From positions 19,282,001 through 19,346,000 of the forward strand of contig CM082577.2 in assembly GCA_040954595.2 (NCBI GenBank): 64,000 nucleotides of DNA, read 5' to 3'. The translations under genes and the position numbers were made by a program. This DNA comes from Balanoglossus misakiensis. Its lineage: Eukaryota > Hemichordata. Below, piece by piece: positions 22,641-35,119 of this stretch. Numbering within the stretch: the stretch's first letter is position 1; each line of letters starts with the position of its first letter. The notes beneath the pieces were generated by a model. That model did no database searches. It saw only the letters and a program-made list of their open reading frames with translations, and had not been told where the DNA came from.

Positions 22641-23460
22641 TTGTGTCAGTAGTTGTATTGATTTCAGCTTCACTTCCATCATAAACTGTTGGTTTTTTAA
22701 AAATATGCATATTCGGGAAGAGTAAAAATGAATGTCAAGAAACGCGACAGATTGAATCTAGCCCGGAAGTTATAGAACGTTCATTTATTAGCCAATCAGA
22801 TTCCACAATTCTAAATATGGCGGTTTGTGCTTACCTGCCTCTTAGATATTTGTCACCGAGGCACGGTACCAGCCAAGGCCGTGTAACGCCACGAACACAC
22901 AGACCTGTACGCAGTGCTAATGGCTATGGTTGAAATGATCCTGAATTCCTACATATATTTTGTCTATTGTCAGTCATAACGTATTAGAATTAAACTGTGG
23001 CCATCATTTTGTACGATGGCACGCTGGATAAGCTTCCCTCGCTAAAGTATCACAAAACTAAACAATTCCGGTTAGCGCGATTTCGTTTCAGGAATGCAAA
23101 TCTTAAAGAAGAAAACACAGTTGAGGAAATAAATCAACGAACGAACGCAAAAACTTTGACCCTTATTAGATATATGACATTTAATTGGTCAATCCTATTC
23201 CACTGAGACATTACACGGACTGCTAACTGTTAATGAGACGAGCTGTTCTATTTGGTGTATGTACAGTACACTTGCCATTGGCAGCTTATGGGTCAGTCAG
23301 GGTTTGCCCATTGATCTCTATGTGTAATCTCTGTCTGTCTGTATATGTACTCCCGTGTAGACTTTTTTTTCTTGTCCAATCCCTTAATGGGACCACAGTG
23401 TCCTTGACACTGTTATTTATGTCATGATATTGTATGGTTTCTTGTGATCTCTCCTCTCAG
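22641..23460. other. End of intron 1
   Basis: Holds the family E right-end motif (22880-22915), otherwise unassigned, and a piece of family B end sequence (23245-23430: TTGGTGTATGTACAGTA...GGGACCACAGTGTCC) just before exon 2. Confidence 0.55.
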
Positions 23461-23586
23461 TGACATTTCCATTGGATTTGACAAAAACAAGATTGCAAGT
23501 ACAAGGTGAAGCTGCAGCCCTTGCACACAATGGTACAACTCCAAATATAACATACAGGGGTATGGTGAGGACAGCTGTGGGTGTAG
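23461..23586 (+). CDS. SLC25A27: SLC25A27 (UCP4) coding exon 2, first carrier signature
   Basis: The acceptor is a pyrimidine-rich CTCTCCTCTCAG ending at 23460; the donor is GTATGT at 23587. The exon encodes residues 42-82. It opens with [16 protein letters not shown], which contains the mitochondrial-carrier signature Px[DE]xx[KR]x[KR] of repeat 1 (residues 44-51). The Pro kinks helix 1, and the charged residues belong to the matrix salt-bridge network in this family. A hydrophilic matrix loop follows and ends in [11 protein letters not shown], a conserved UCP4 stretch. The exon has neither internal stop nor indel. It sits among repeat fragments: a family B end ends ~60 bp upstream. Confidence 0.95.
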
Positions 23587-24117
23587 GTATGTACAGCAAT
23601 AGTTAAATTTTCTACTTCAAAAAGCAGACGTAAAGAGGGAGACTCAATTTGTTTGTTAGCCAAAATTATTTTAGAAATTATTGATCTTTGTGTGACCTGC
23701 ATGTATGGTTGGCAGAAATGACTTCTATCAGGTAACCAACCTCCTAGGACGTACTGGTCCATAAATCGATAAATCTGCCTCAGAAACACCTTGTTTTTAA
23801 GATGGTTTTCATAATATTTTTATGATAATTAACCTCAACCGGTAGTGAGATTTAAAATTGAAATTTTTACATTTTGTGCAGTGTGTGTCTTTGTGTTACT
23901 CTGCAGTGTCAACTCGCACAACATGATGGGAAAGCTCCATTAAAAGTTAGGACCTCACTTCCTCACTTAGATATCAAGGGATTAATCATATTCAAATATT
24001 TGAAGGGATAAAAAAGTACAGTAGTGAGCAGTCTCTTACATTTTTACTACTTGGTTGCAATAGATCGAGAATAGATATCAATGCGCACATCTACTCCACG
24101 CGTCAAATAGTAACAAT
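23587..24117. other. Start of intron 2, no recognised content
   Basis: AT-rich sequence without gene or repeat end. Confidence 0.5.
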
Positions 24118-24262
24118 TAAGCAATAACTACCGCCGCAGGCGGGTATACACGAGATTTTGGTACAATTCGAGACATATAGCACGAGCCGTTAGGCGAGTG
24201 CTATATGGAGCAAATTATACCCAAATCGAGTGTATACCCAACTGAGGCGGCGGTCATTGCTA
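24118..24262. repeat. Hairpin with tandem G.A signature (24 kb)
   Basis: Arms of ~70 bp around a GTTA loop (24189-24192). Three purine-mismatch sites oppose exactly: G24184/A24197, G24172/A24209 and G24152/A24229 all sum to 48381. The right side continues CTAATATATTATAACAAC, like the TIR that follows the other hairpins, but no matching far end was found. Confidence 0.75.
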
Positions 24263-24539
24263 ATATATTATAACAACAACTGAATTTGTGGATATCAGTG
24301 TCTTTTTCTTAACGAAACAGCGTCAGAAAAAGAAGTTATGATCGTGAACCAACATGATGACGATGAATGTAAACATGAGCGGCCCGGGATCGAGCATTAA
24401 ACATGAAGCAGACGACAAAAAGTGACAAAAGTGCAAAATATTCAGAGCAGAACAGTTCCAAAATAAAACGTCCGTAAATTCAAGTGTTTTTAGCTCTGCT
24501 GTCACTTGTGTCAGCCGAGCTGTAGCAGTAGGTTGATAA

Positions 24540-25240
24540 GTGTCCGTCCGTCGTCCGTCAACTTTTGGTATTATAAATCTTCTTTAAAACTACTTGGCAT
24601 ATTTAGCTGAAACTTGGTTGGAATGTGTGTTATAGAGCCCTTACCTGATTTTGTTAATTTGGATTTGATGGGGTCATGAATATGCAAATTAGATCTAAAA
24701 ATAGAATTTTGGGTCAAAAATCTTCTTCTCCATAACTACATGTACGATGGAGCTGAATTTTGGTAGGAATGTGTGTTATGGTGTCCCTACCTGATTTTGT
24801 TAATTTGGATTTGATCGGGTCATGAATATGCAAATTAGATCTAAAAATAGAATTTTTGGTCAAAAATCTTCTTCTCCATAACTACATGTACAATGGAGCT
24901 GAAATTTGGTAGGAATGTGTGTTATGGTGCCCCTACCTGATTTTGTTAATTTGGATATGATGGGGTAGTAAATATGCAAATTAGATCTAAAAATAGAATT
25001 TTTGGTCAAAAATCTTCTTCTCCATAACTACATGTACGATGGAGCTGAAATTTGGTAGGAATGTGTGTTATGGTGTCCCTACCTGATTTTGTTAATTTGG
25101 ATTTGATCGGGTCATGAATATGCAAATTAGATCTAAAAATAGAATTTTTGGTCAAAAATCTTCTTCTCCATAACTACATGTACAATGGAGCTGAAATTTG
25201 GTAGGAATGTGTGTTATGGTGCCCCTACCTGAATATGCAA
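24540..25240 (+). repeat. ~146-bp tandem repeat, about 4.5 units
   Basis: GGTCAAAAATCTTCTTCTCC recurs at ~24712, 24858, 25003 and 25150 (periods 145-147). Units contain CCATAACTACATGTACRATGG, GTGTTATGGTG and CATGAATATGCAAATTAG. Neighbouring units are very similar. The left part begins with family-B-like TGTCCGTCCGTCGTCCGTC. Confidence 0.88.
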
Positions 25241-26438
25241 ATTAGAACCTTGGTGCTTCATTTTGATGTTGTTCTTTAGGATTCAATTCTTTCTTTCTTT
25301 AGCACAATGAATCAAGCTGGATTTGGATAAATACTTGTGATGTCTATGTTTGGTTTTGTTCAATAGAATACAATTGTTATGAATTAAAACCTAGGGTATT
25401 CATATCATTGCCCAGGTTACACTGTTAAAGTCAGCAGAGCTCTTTTGACCGACAGGTCACTTGTATACGCGGCAAATTCCTGCATGTTTGTATAACTGGC
25501 TAACTTTTCAAGAGACCAGCTGTGTATTTGGTGTATGTACAGTATATGCCATTGGCAGCTTATGGGTCAGTCAGAGTTTGCCCGTTGATCTCATTATGTG
25601 TGTGTCTGTTTGCATGTCTGTACAACATATATATAATGTACGATGTACTTTAGTGTAGATTTTCCCTTGTTTAATCCCTAAATGGGACCACAGTGTCCTT
25701 GACGTGATTTTTTGATCATTGCATTCAAACAACAGGCCCATACAGTCGAGAAACTGGGTAGTGAATTTGCATATTTTATCATCACCGGAGCCTCGCTTTC
25801 GAACACGCGGGAGCTGCAAACATGGCGTTCGCAACCCTCGCCGTTGTCATGTAAACAAATTTTTAGAAGTGGTTTATCTCAGTTAAAAACACCGAAAGAA
25901 AAAGAAAAATCAACTTTTCTGAGGTATTATAAAGTAATTATTGGGATAACGAAAAAATCCGCCATTTTTAGCGTCATTTCTTGCAATTAATGACCTATCT
26001 CGGCACCAGTCATTACGGTGATTTACCGCGCTACGACGGGCCAATTTTCAGCGAACGGGTAAGGGGTCAAGGAGGTCGTGAGCCATCACGATATTTCAAA
26101 CACATGATTTGGAAAGTTCAAAGGTACTTCAGTCCAAATATGGGATATGCAGTGTTTACTGATCCAGGTCACGTACTTCCGGGTTTCGATGTTGCGCGCA
26201 ATGTGTATGCGTCGAAGTTAGTCCTGCGTACAGGTCTGTAGGTTCCCGGCGTTAATTAAAGCCGCCCGGCCGCTAACCACACGATGTGGGCTAAAGGCCA
26301 ACCTGCACGACCCAGTCCACTAGGGCTACAATTATTGCGGCTACGGTTATGCGAAATACTGACTCTCCTTGCAAGTCACCGCGTATGTTGCATGACCCCC
26401 CCCCCCCCCCCCCCCCCGCCACATACAGCCACACTGAG
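25241..26438. other. Intron 2 mixed repeats
   Basis: Contains a family B end (25510-25715) and a segment GTCGAGAAACTGGGTAGTGA (25748) repeated inverted at ~31730-31755. A family E motif (26223) and a run of about 20 C (26398-26417) follow. The open frame 25981-26241 has no known domain. Confidence 0.55.
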
Positions 26439-26885
26439 TTAGTAACATGCCCCCTGGCAAATACATTTGCTAGTTTTACCCAGCAATTTCATCATCACTG
26501 TCAAGGTGCTATCATCAACTTCGAGAACATTTTCTTCTGGTAAATCATATTCTTGTTCATCGTCAATAATTTCTTCTATTTCACAATTTGTGATTTCATT
26601 ATCATCATTATTGGTTTCTTCTTCAATAATTTCATCAGTTTCTGTCTGCAGTTCCCTGCCCTTGTTATTGTATTGTTCACACAGTTCAGGCAATTACAGC
26701 CTGGGCCACACATCATGCCCTTCTTTTTGCATTTACATGTATTATTCTTGCATCCTGTTTTCGTACATTTACACCCTTTTGTGTAAAACATCACACGCTC
26801 TTGAACCTTCTGCATATTTTCCACAGAATCCCATCCCACAGTATATTTATTTTCCCATTTTCCACATTGTATCCTGAGTTTTCAT
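26439..26885 (-). pseudogene. CXC-domain (Tesmin/TSO1-like) fragment with acidic tail, frameshifted
   Basis: Reading leftward from ~26885: WENKYTVGWDSVENMQKV, then a dense cysteine cluster GCKCTKTGCKNNTCKCKKKG and MMCGPGCNCLNCVNN, the pattern of one CXC (CRC) zinc-binding repeat. The frame then shifts by one base near 26690; the other frame carries an acidic tail (ETDEIIEEETNNDDNE..., to CICQGACY at 26442). CXC domains bind DNA and are known in Tesmin/TSO1 proteins and in several transposon-encoded proteins. The single domain, absence of splice signals and surrounding repeats favour a decayed TE protein. An intron-borne host gene is less likely. Confidence 0.65.
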
Positions 26886-27153
26886 AAGGAGGAAGTGTAA
26901 TGTGATGTCGGTGAGCTTGTGACCACAGTTCAGAAATAAAACACGTTCTATACCAGTGATATTTTAGTGCAGTGTCATTTGGAATTATCTCTTGCTCTGT
27001 CTGCGTTCGTACTTGTATAATGTGTCTCTTATTTTACTCAGCCACTTTGTGTGTAATTCCACTGGACTGTCTGATTGGTTTTGTACAGATCAAAGGGGCT
27101 TGATGATTCTGAAGAAAATTCACTGTAATGTTTTTGGTAATACAGTGTACCAA
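26886..27153. other. Spacer between CXC fragment and family D element
   Basis: Nothing recognised. Confidence 0.4.
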
Positions 27154-29186
27154 TTAAAGCTGCAAGCAGCATTGAAGGGGCCCAAGCATAGAGTTAATAA
27201 CCATTAGACTCCATTCAGGGTTGTACCATTCAAATGCGTAGGCTGTATTTGCTCTGGATGTAGAGATATGGGGAAGTAGGCAACCACCCGAAATGGATGT
27301 CTTACAAGTACAAACACAACAACCAAAGGTGAACTTCTACGTTGTAAGTACTTCAGTAAGTATACTTCAAAGGTCAGCTGAGGGTACCCAAAAATTGGGC
27401 CAAAAATTAGGATTCTTATTTGGTTCATATTCAAGACAACGGAAAATCCTCGCTGTTTGGGTTTGTCAAATTAGATATGGCCATAATAATGAGTTACGCG
27501 AGTAAGTTACAGGTGGCCCCAGGAATTTAGCATTTCATGACGCAGAGGGTCCTACCCTACCCCTCCAAACACCTGGCTATATATGATGTGCGTGCTAACA
27601 TATGGAAAGCAGGTCAATGGACACCTCACCTAAAAATTTGACAAAAAATTGTCATTCCTGTTTATGTCATGTGCAACAAATCCTACATTTGCAGCCCTTT
27701 CACTTTGCCTACCATTAGGTATGCACGTAATACATGAATCAAGTAGGTGTCGCAGGTATCCCCATGTATTTGACATTTCATGATAGTTTCATCCCTCCAA
27801 ATACCAAAGCTGCACCTGTACAACGGGCTGAGATATGGCACTGTACGACAGAGGTCATCCAAATCAACTTACACATTTGGGCAAAAACAAACTGACACTT
27901 ACATTCGTCCCTGTGGAACAAAAACCACACCTATTGCCCTTTGGTTAGTTTCCAATTAAATGTACAAAATCAATGACTTAGGCAGGTGCAACAGGGGACC
28001 CCGCCTTTGGTATATCATTATGGTCCCATCCGTACATGTATATGCCCCCCCCCCCACCCCCAAACGCCAAAGCTGCATGCATCTGCTGTGGATGTTCACT
28101 AAGCAAAAGTAGGTGAAATGTCACATAAGGTCGCCCATAACTTGACAGGAAAATCGGACTTCAAATTGATCCATGTGCAACAAATACCACGCTAGCATCC
28201 CTTTCATTGACTCCACAATTACGCATGCACATAATTGAGTTACACAGGTGTCACAGGTGACCCCCGAATCGGGCGTATTACTAGTATTTTGGTCCCATAC
28301 AGCTGCATGAAGCTGCGTGCCATTACGGGCGACCTGATAACCCCCACGGCCACCTGTGGGCCGACCCCCATACTGAACGTCCAGTTGCAACGTCACGACA
28401 GAAGTAGAAACTTCGAAGTCTGATCTCTGATTATTGCTGGTACCATACTCCCTATGTGCAAGAAAATCACTGATCTGCTGATGTATTTTGGCCACATTAG
28501 CGACTGAGGGTCAAAGTCCGTCGCAGCATTACATTGAATGTTAACCAGTGTAGCCGGGTCTGGATAGAAACATTTGAACGGCAACAGCTAACAAACTCAG
28601 CGTAATTCAATAAAACGCCCTGAACTCCGATAATGTGTTGTCCCAAAATTCATTCCGTGGAAAATAATCACTGGTCAGTTTACGTATTTCAGCCGATTTT
28701 CCAAGGACTACTGCAACCCGCCAGAAGTGAGTAGCCTGCTAATGAGATCTCCACAACATTACGTAATGACGGTCAAAGTCCGATGCCCCAGTGTCCGTCC
28801 TCAGCCAACCAAAAAATGCGAAAAATATTACAAAAATCTTCTTCTCAAAATCGACGTGGCCTAGGACCTTGAAATTTGGCACAGGGGATTTTGGCCACAT
28901 GGTCTACAAAAATCGCGAAAAGAATGTACATGCCCCCATTAACTTGCAAATTAGGTCAATTTGAAAATTTCGCTCGATTATAGCCACCAAGTCACGTGAC
29001 TAATTACAAATTCAAAGGGCAGGTGCACCAGTACTCATAGGCCCCAACCATCGTGCCAAATTTCAAGGTCCTAGGCCACGTCGATTTTGAGAAAAACGGG
29101 AGCAAAAAAACGACTCAAGAAGAAAGAAGAAAAACTCCAGCAATAACAGAAGGGGACCAAGCGCCTGAGGGCGCTTGGTCCCCTAA
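27154..29186 (+). mobile_element. Family D element, copy 1 (~2.0 kb)
   Basis: Begins TTAAAGCTGCAAGCAGC and ends in a GAAGAAAG tract plus hairpin GGGGACCAAGCGCC/GGCGCTTGGTCCCC and CTAA. Its start and hairpin end are those of family C, but the interior is different and longer. A second copy is at 39350-41409. Includes a run of C around 28046 and a GTCACGTGAC palindrome (~28992). No coding sequence. Confidence 0.85.
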
Positions 29187-29194
29187 TAAGACGA

Positions 29195-29553
29195 TAAAAT
29201 GAAAGCAACCCCCTTTCTCTACAGATGAATTCTGTGTATAAATGCATCCCCCCTTTTGTTGGTATATTTATTCGTCCATACAAGGGTTTTCCCTGATAGA
29301 ATAATTTGAAACTATCAGTATTCAAATTTAATTCCTCAGATATTACATTTTTCAAGGAGCTGACATATGGATCTGTGAGCCGAAAAAAATACTCATGTGA
29401 ATTTAGATGAACAATTATGTCACATCCACTTGCAATCTTTTTATCAGATTGAATTGCCTTGAATTTTGATTTGAGTCTACAAAATCTGCTTTGTATGTCA
29501 CATAGCAGGAGTAAGGCTTGACTCTCATTCACATTTGTCTTGCATTGTGACAA
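29195..29553 (-). pseudogene. Ubiquitin-like (beta-grasp) protein fragment
   Basis: From an ATG at 29553 the frame reads leftward: a polar N-terminus (SQCKTNVNES...), then DIIVHLNSHEYFFRL, then YVSSLKNVISEELNL, then SFKLFYQGKPL and GGMHLYTEF. The alternation of a beta-hairpin, a helix with L..I..E and xLFYQGKPL resembles ubiquitin-like domains. After ~110 residues the frame runs into the terminal hairpin of the family D element, so the 3' part is lost. It is boxed between D (left) and B (right). It may be a captured gene piece or a TE protein; no splice sites support a working gene. Confidence 0.45.
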
Positions 29554-29555
29554 AC

Positions 29556-30610
29556 GTTTTTAGGTCCCATTGGTATAGGCCTATATACCATGGGACCTTA
29601 TGGGATGGGTTGCGTCTGTATGTATGTATGGATGGATGGATGGATGTATGTATGGATGTATGTCTGTATGTCCGTCCACATCAAAAACTTGAAAACCGCT
29701 GCGCGTATCACCTCAATATTTGGTGTGTAGGTGCAGGCTGGGCTGTAGATGGGAGTTTGTCCAAATGAAGTTGCCAGGCCCAAAAATATGCAAATTAGCT
29801 TGTAAAATGTGAAATTTATCAAAACTCTGTAACTCAACAATTACTGGTCAGATTGCTTTGAAAATTGATATGTATGTACCTTATGTCAACCTCACACCGA
29901 CCTGTAAGTGTTAAGTTGATATCATGGATGTTTTATTTTTTATGAATTTTTTAGTCTTTTTATTAAATTTATACCTTTACTTATACCTCTATGGTTAAGC
30001 TATGTCCACGTCTTATTGTGGAATTCTGGTCTGTGCAATAGTCCTGTACAGTGACTGTCTATTGGTCAGTGAGCACAATGGGGCCAAAATAAAAGGCAAA
30101 TTTTTGGGCTCACCTGTAACACCTGCTTAACACACTAATTATGTGCATACCTAATTCCGGGCTAACTAATAGGGCTAGAGGTTTCGTTCTTGTGGGACAT
30201 GGACCAGTATAGGGTCAAAATTTCTTGCCCAAATTTTGGGTGACCTAAGGTGACCTTTGACCTACTTTTCCATATCTTGGCATCCAGAGCAGGTACAGAC
30301 TTCGCGTTTGGAGGGTTGGGACTAAAATTGAAAAGCCAAAATTGGGGGTCACCTGTGACACCTGCATATCTCATTAATTATGTGCATACCTAAATCCAGG
30401 CTAACCAATAGGGCTATAGGTTTGGTTTTTGTTGAACATGGACCAGTATAGGGTCAAAATTTCTTGCCCAAATTTTGCATGACCTCAGGTGACCTTTGAC
30501 CTACTTTTCCATATCTTTGCATCCAGAGCAGATATGCTTATTGCTATGTTGCTATGTGCTATGTCCTCAAATGGGACCACAGTGTCCTTGACGCTATTTT
30601 TTAATCATGG
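29556..30610 (+). repeat. Family B copy continuing into family A blocks
   Basis: TTTTAGGTCCCATTGGTATA start with hairpin to CCATGGGACC, TATG/GGAT repeats (29618-29670), B text to ~29990, then two A-type blocks with TGACCT repeats (30241-30263, 30480-30502), ending in GGGACCACAGTGTCC. Confidence 0.75.
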
Positions 30611-31794
30611 TTTCGGCCATAATAATGGACTTGTCTTTTATAAATCTTTGGCGATACTCATGGCAATGATGTTTTAGAGGTCCTGACATTTTGCACATAG
30701 ACCGCAGCGATTTTTTAAACTCTTGCAGTTGATTACACTGTTTTTATTTGTTTCACTACATTATTTTTAACTTTACACTTATCCCGCATTTTTGTAATAC
30801 AAATATTATATCGATGCTCTGCCAGTCGTACAAAATGTGGAAATATGGTACTTGTAAGCTTTGTAATTATTAAATGAAGGCTTGCTAGCACTTTTAAGCC
30901 ATGCATTTAAAATATTTGCAACTTTTGTTTTTATTTCAGTTGAGTTTGTATACAGAACCTTGTTTTTTTCCACTTCAGAGCAGGTTTTGTTAATTTGCAA
31001 CAGTGCATTTTTACTGACAGAGTTTATGCGTGAACGATGCACCCTCCTTGTCCACAAAGGAAGATTGACTCCACATACAATCACCATTTTTATGCGTTTT
31101 ATGGTTATCTGTAGTACTTAAGTAGTATAACCCTGGAAGCCAACAATGCACCAATAAATCCGAAAAAAATCAACTTCTCTGGTAAAACAATAGCAAAGAG
31201 ATAGCTATGTTAATGTGAGACGAAAAAATGCACGATTTAGTCATACACAAGTCCAAAGAATCATGCGTGGCACGTGGATGCACCTCAGTGACACGATCAC
31301 GAACCGATGTAAACAATCAGCAGCGTGTGATCGCCATATTGGATTTTACTGGCGTCGACCACCCAAAACCTACTCAAGTTCAATGGCCCGAAACACTCCA
31401 CTTTGGGAAGCTTGAGCCAAAACGAAACAATATCCGTTCAAAATATAAGATATAAAACTAATACAAAAAGCACACTTGAAACAATTTTATGCTTGCAAAC
31501 GGAAACGACGCAGTGTTTATTTTACCACATTCGCTAGACGTAGCGTACAAATAATATCAGAGATCGAACAGAAATACGATAAATTTTCCACTTTCAACTC
31601 GATAGGATGATAGGTTACGTCTATTAAACCTGAGCGACGAAGTTTGGTGGCACAAATCTCACCAACGGTTCTTGAAGTAATGGTGGCGCTGTTGAAATTC
31701 AAAGTAAAATCTCATTAACATATGCAAATTCACTACCCAGTTTCTCGACTGCATAATCCTGTCACACTTGTCAAATTTCAAGATTTTTATAGTA
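30611..31794. other. Intron 2 segment, unassigned
   Basis: No family recognised except the inverted GTCGAGAAACTGGGTAGTGA segment at ~31730. Short frames (31228-31455 and others) lack domains. Confidence 0.5.
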
Positions 31795-32395
31795 CAGTAA
31801 AGCATCGATTATCTTAACGTTGATTATACGAATTGTTTGGCCATCCAAGCTCACTCTGTGTCCCCCCAGAGTCTACATGTAGACGTATAGGCCTACCTTG
31901 TTTAGTTAATCATTGTTTGATGATCACGGCCCTCTCTGTCAAAGGACGGCATTATAGTACAGCACTTTCCTATTTGCCTTTTGTTTTGTATCCTCGGGTA
32001 TGTATCATTTGGATGCAATCGCAAGAGGTGTGAAAATAAACAGCTCGACAATGGCACAGTTCGTCAGCTGCATAGCTTTGTCAGCTTTGCTATAAAAAGG
32101 ATGCGACCGACATTTTGTCAAAAATGACAATGTCATGAAACGAAGTGTCACTTCATTCTTTTTTTTTTTAACTTTCTCATTATTTTACTTTGTACAGTGT
32201 TTGAAATGATCCAAATTTACTTAGAAATAAAAATAGAATGGAAAACGATGTGTCTTGTCTACTATGATACAGGTTTATGTATGCGTGTTATATGTGAGAT
32301 GTGACCCCGCCCCCTAAGATTGCATATCCGAACCGATTGCATATCCGAACCAAAAGCCTGTCCCCCTAGCTGTTCGGATAATCGACGGTTTACTG
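31795..32395. mobile_element. pogo/Tigger-like MITE (601 bp)
   Basis: Ends CAGTAAAGCATCGATTAT and ATAATCGACGGTTTACTG are inverted and resemble the CAGTARAACCTCGATTAT ends of pogo/Tigger transposons. TA precedes the left end; the right flank has changed. No transposase. Confidence 0.7.
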
Positions 32396-32438
32396 TGCTC
32401 CGAAAAGTTTTTCTTCATAAGATATATGAATTTAAGTA

Positions 32439-32643
32439 CTGTGAACACTTTATTTCGCAAGTTTAAATTATCGCGATACCGAGAGAGGCCACTGTTTCGC
32501 GAGTATTAATTTTCGTGTTCTCTTATTTTATTCACTGCATCGTTATCTTTAAAAAAAACTTAGCGACTTTTTATTTTCACGCTATTTTGGCTCTCGCGTA
32601 TTTCGCGAAAAATTTTTGCTCGTGAAAATAAAGTGTTTTACAG
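32439..32643. mobile_element. TA-flanked MITE (205 bp)
   Basis: Ends CTGTGAACACTTTATTT and AAATAAAGTGTTTTACAG, flanked by TA on both sides; the inside is rich in TTTCGCG/CGCGAAA motifs. Tc1/mariner-type non-autonomous element just upstream of exon 3. Confidence 0.78.
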
Positions 32644-32857
32644 TATTGTCTAGGTTGGTCTACTACATGTATACAGGTAGGAGCTTTCAGTAAAAGGGAT
32701 TGTTGGATACTACATGTAGGTGCAAGAAATCTATTAAAAATAAGTCGTACATACCTCTTTGTGTGACTGTGCATTGTGCATGTGTTTTCACCACATCATG
32801 AATATTAGCTGGTTGCATGTCATTAATGAACTGAAATGAAATCTGGTTTATTTTCAG

Positions 32858-32920
32858 TGGAAGAAGAAGGATTATTTCGATTATGGCAAGGACTTACACC
32901 AGCAATATACAGACACATAA
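32858..32920 (+). CDS. SLC25A27: SLC25A27 (UCP4) coding exon 3
   Basis: This short 63-bp exon follows a TTTTCAG acceptor and ends at a consensus GTAAGT donor (32921). With the split codon it encodes V-EEEGLFRLWQGLTPAIYRHI, residues 83-103. EEEGLFRLWQG is the conserved EG...W-G segment of the matrix loop of carrier repeat 1, and TPAIYRH is a UCP4-specific match at the start of the second transmembrane helix. A 205-bp TA-flanked MITE ends about 215 bp upstream of the exon without touching the splice site. Confidence 0.94.
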   Translation, partial: WKKKDYFDYGKDLHQQYTDT

Positions 32921-33640
32921 GTAAGTGATTTGCAAAATAAGTTTGAAATTGTGTGGAATGTAACGACTTTAATCTTACATGTAGGTGTGTTTGATGTACA
33001 GTATAGTGTAAATTACAGTTGTGGCTGTGCGCTACCATGTTTGGAATGTTGTATTATGTCACTTTTTTCATCTTGTTGGTTGGCAGTTTGATTTAATTTT
33101 CTCTGCCTATTTGTTGGCAAAGCAGTCAAACCTTTTGCTGCAGACTTTGTAGTCCTAACAAGCGATTTTACATCACTATCATGGAGTATTTCACAAGGAA
33201 CAGCAAAATTTAGCTCAGGACAAAAATAGCCGTAATGCAGAAACAAAAAATTCTAAGGGGTCCAAGTTGTGATCATTTTATATACAGTTAGGGAATACTA
33301 GTAGCATGGCGGCATAACAGTATGATTCAATCGTATTTATTGAAGTCAGGGGGAAAACCGGAAGTTTTTATGAGTTTTTTGGCTGTGTTAACTGAACACT
33401 GAAGAAGGGCATACAAATGAACAAGATGTTTCTTTTTCTCTGCTTGGATAACACAATGGACGCAATGTACAGTATGCACTTGTAACAGGAAACACTTGGT
33501 ATGCATACACCCCCTGCGCTAATATCTGGTCACTTTCATGAAAATGCGTACCTACGCTGCATAGCAAACGAATTCCTACAGGTCATGCCATTTTTCTCAC
33601 TCTCTGAAGAAATCCAGACACAAGCCAAGTCATGTTTGGG
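32921..33640. other. Start of intron 3, unassigned
   Basis: No family recognised and no coding signal. Confidence 0.5.
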
Positions 33641-35119
33641 TAAAATGAACAAAGGTCAGTTAGGTGACCACATACCCCAAACCCCGTGTCTCGGATATCA
33701 CCGGTTCTGGAGAAGAAGATTTTTGAAATTTAAACCAGATTTCAGAAAAAAAATTGTCGCAAAAAAACTGCAACTTTGACAGCATAATATCCAATTGCAA
33801 AAATGATGGGCATAAGGTATACTAGCTGCACACCAAATTTGAAGTCAATCTGACTTGTAGTTTTTGAGATCTGAGATTTGCATTTTTTCAGAAAATCCAA
33901 TATGGCCGCCAGGTCACGTGACTAATTAATTATTCACGAGTCACTGCACCTCTACTCATTGACCTTGACCACTGTAGCAAGTTTGAGAAGTGTACCTGTA
34001 GCCGTTTCAGAGATCTAGGAGAGCAAAGAATTGACACAAGAATAAAGAAAGAAAGAAAGAATTAAAGCTGCAAGCAGCATTGTCGGGGTCCAAGCGCTGA
34101 TCTGGAATTATATATGCACATTATGAATGAGAAGAAAAATAATGCTCTATAAGGTGTTTTGTCTCATGAAATAACAAGGATGTATGTATTTTTGGTTCTG
34201 ATAAAGATTAAAGTAGGTCAAAGGTCACCTAAGGTCACCCAACATTTGGGCAAAAATGTTTGACCCCATACTGGTCCATGTCCAACAAAAACCAAACCTC
34301 TAGCTCTAATGGTTCGCCTGTAATTAGGTATGTGCATATTTAATGAGGTCAGCAGGTGTCACAGGTGACCAAAAAATGTGGCTTTACATTTTGGTCCAAT
34401 CCTGCCAAATGCCAAGGCTGTATCTGCTCTGGACGCTGAGATTTGCGAAAGTAGGTCAAAGGTCACCAGAGGTCACCCAACATTTGGGCAATTTTTTTTT
34501 ACCCCATACTGGTCCTGTCCAACAAAAACCAAACCTCTAGCTCTATTGGTTCGCCTGCAATTAGCTATGCACATAATTAATGAGGTCAGCAGGGGTCAAA
34601 GGGTCACGAAAAGTAGCAAAATATTTTGATCACACACTAATCCACATGCATCAAAAACCAAACGTCTAGCCCTATAGGTTAGCCTGGAAATAGATATGCA
34701 GAAATAATAATGTGTGAAAAGTAGGTCAAAGGTCATGTGCAAAATCGCCAAAAATTTGTAACATATTGTAGTCATATGACGATTGATATCCATAAAAAGA
34801 ATTTGTATGCTATCAATTTTTAGACTAGGAAAAGGAATTTCAATTTTTCACTGCTTTTTACAAAATCCAGTATGGCCGCCATAATCTTAGACCAATCATA
34901 ATGCTCTTTGCAAACTTGATAGACATCAGTGTAGTGACCATACTCCCCGAATCTTGCGACTCAGTTATCGCCCGTTCTGAAGAGGAAGATTTTTGGAGTT
35001 TTACTATGGTTTTTCGAAAATCCAATATGGCTGCCATAATCTTCGACCAATCACAATGATCTTCGCAAATTTGATAGACATCAGCTAGGTGACCACATAC
35101 CCCAAACCCCGTGTCTCGG

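Larger units (their letters stand above)
19870..22930. mobile_element. Probable family E element with inverted ends, filled by later insertions
   Basis: The left end CTGCGTACAGGTCTGTGTG (19882) and right end CACACAGACCTGTACGCAG (22898) are inverted copies, and the neighbouring bases CATAGC and GGCNTTACAC also match in inverted order. A family B copy (from ~20190) and the hairpin element at 20728 lie inside. Diverged ends make this tentative. Confidence 0.5.

Noticed and set aside
31228-31455. Possible small protein gene
   Set aside because: No domain, no splice support and no second copy to compare.
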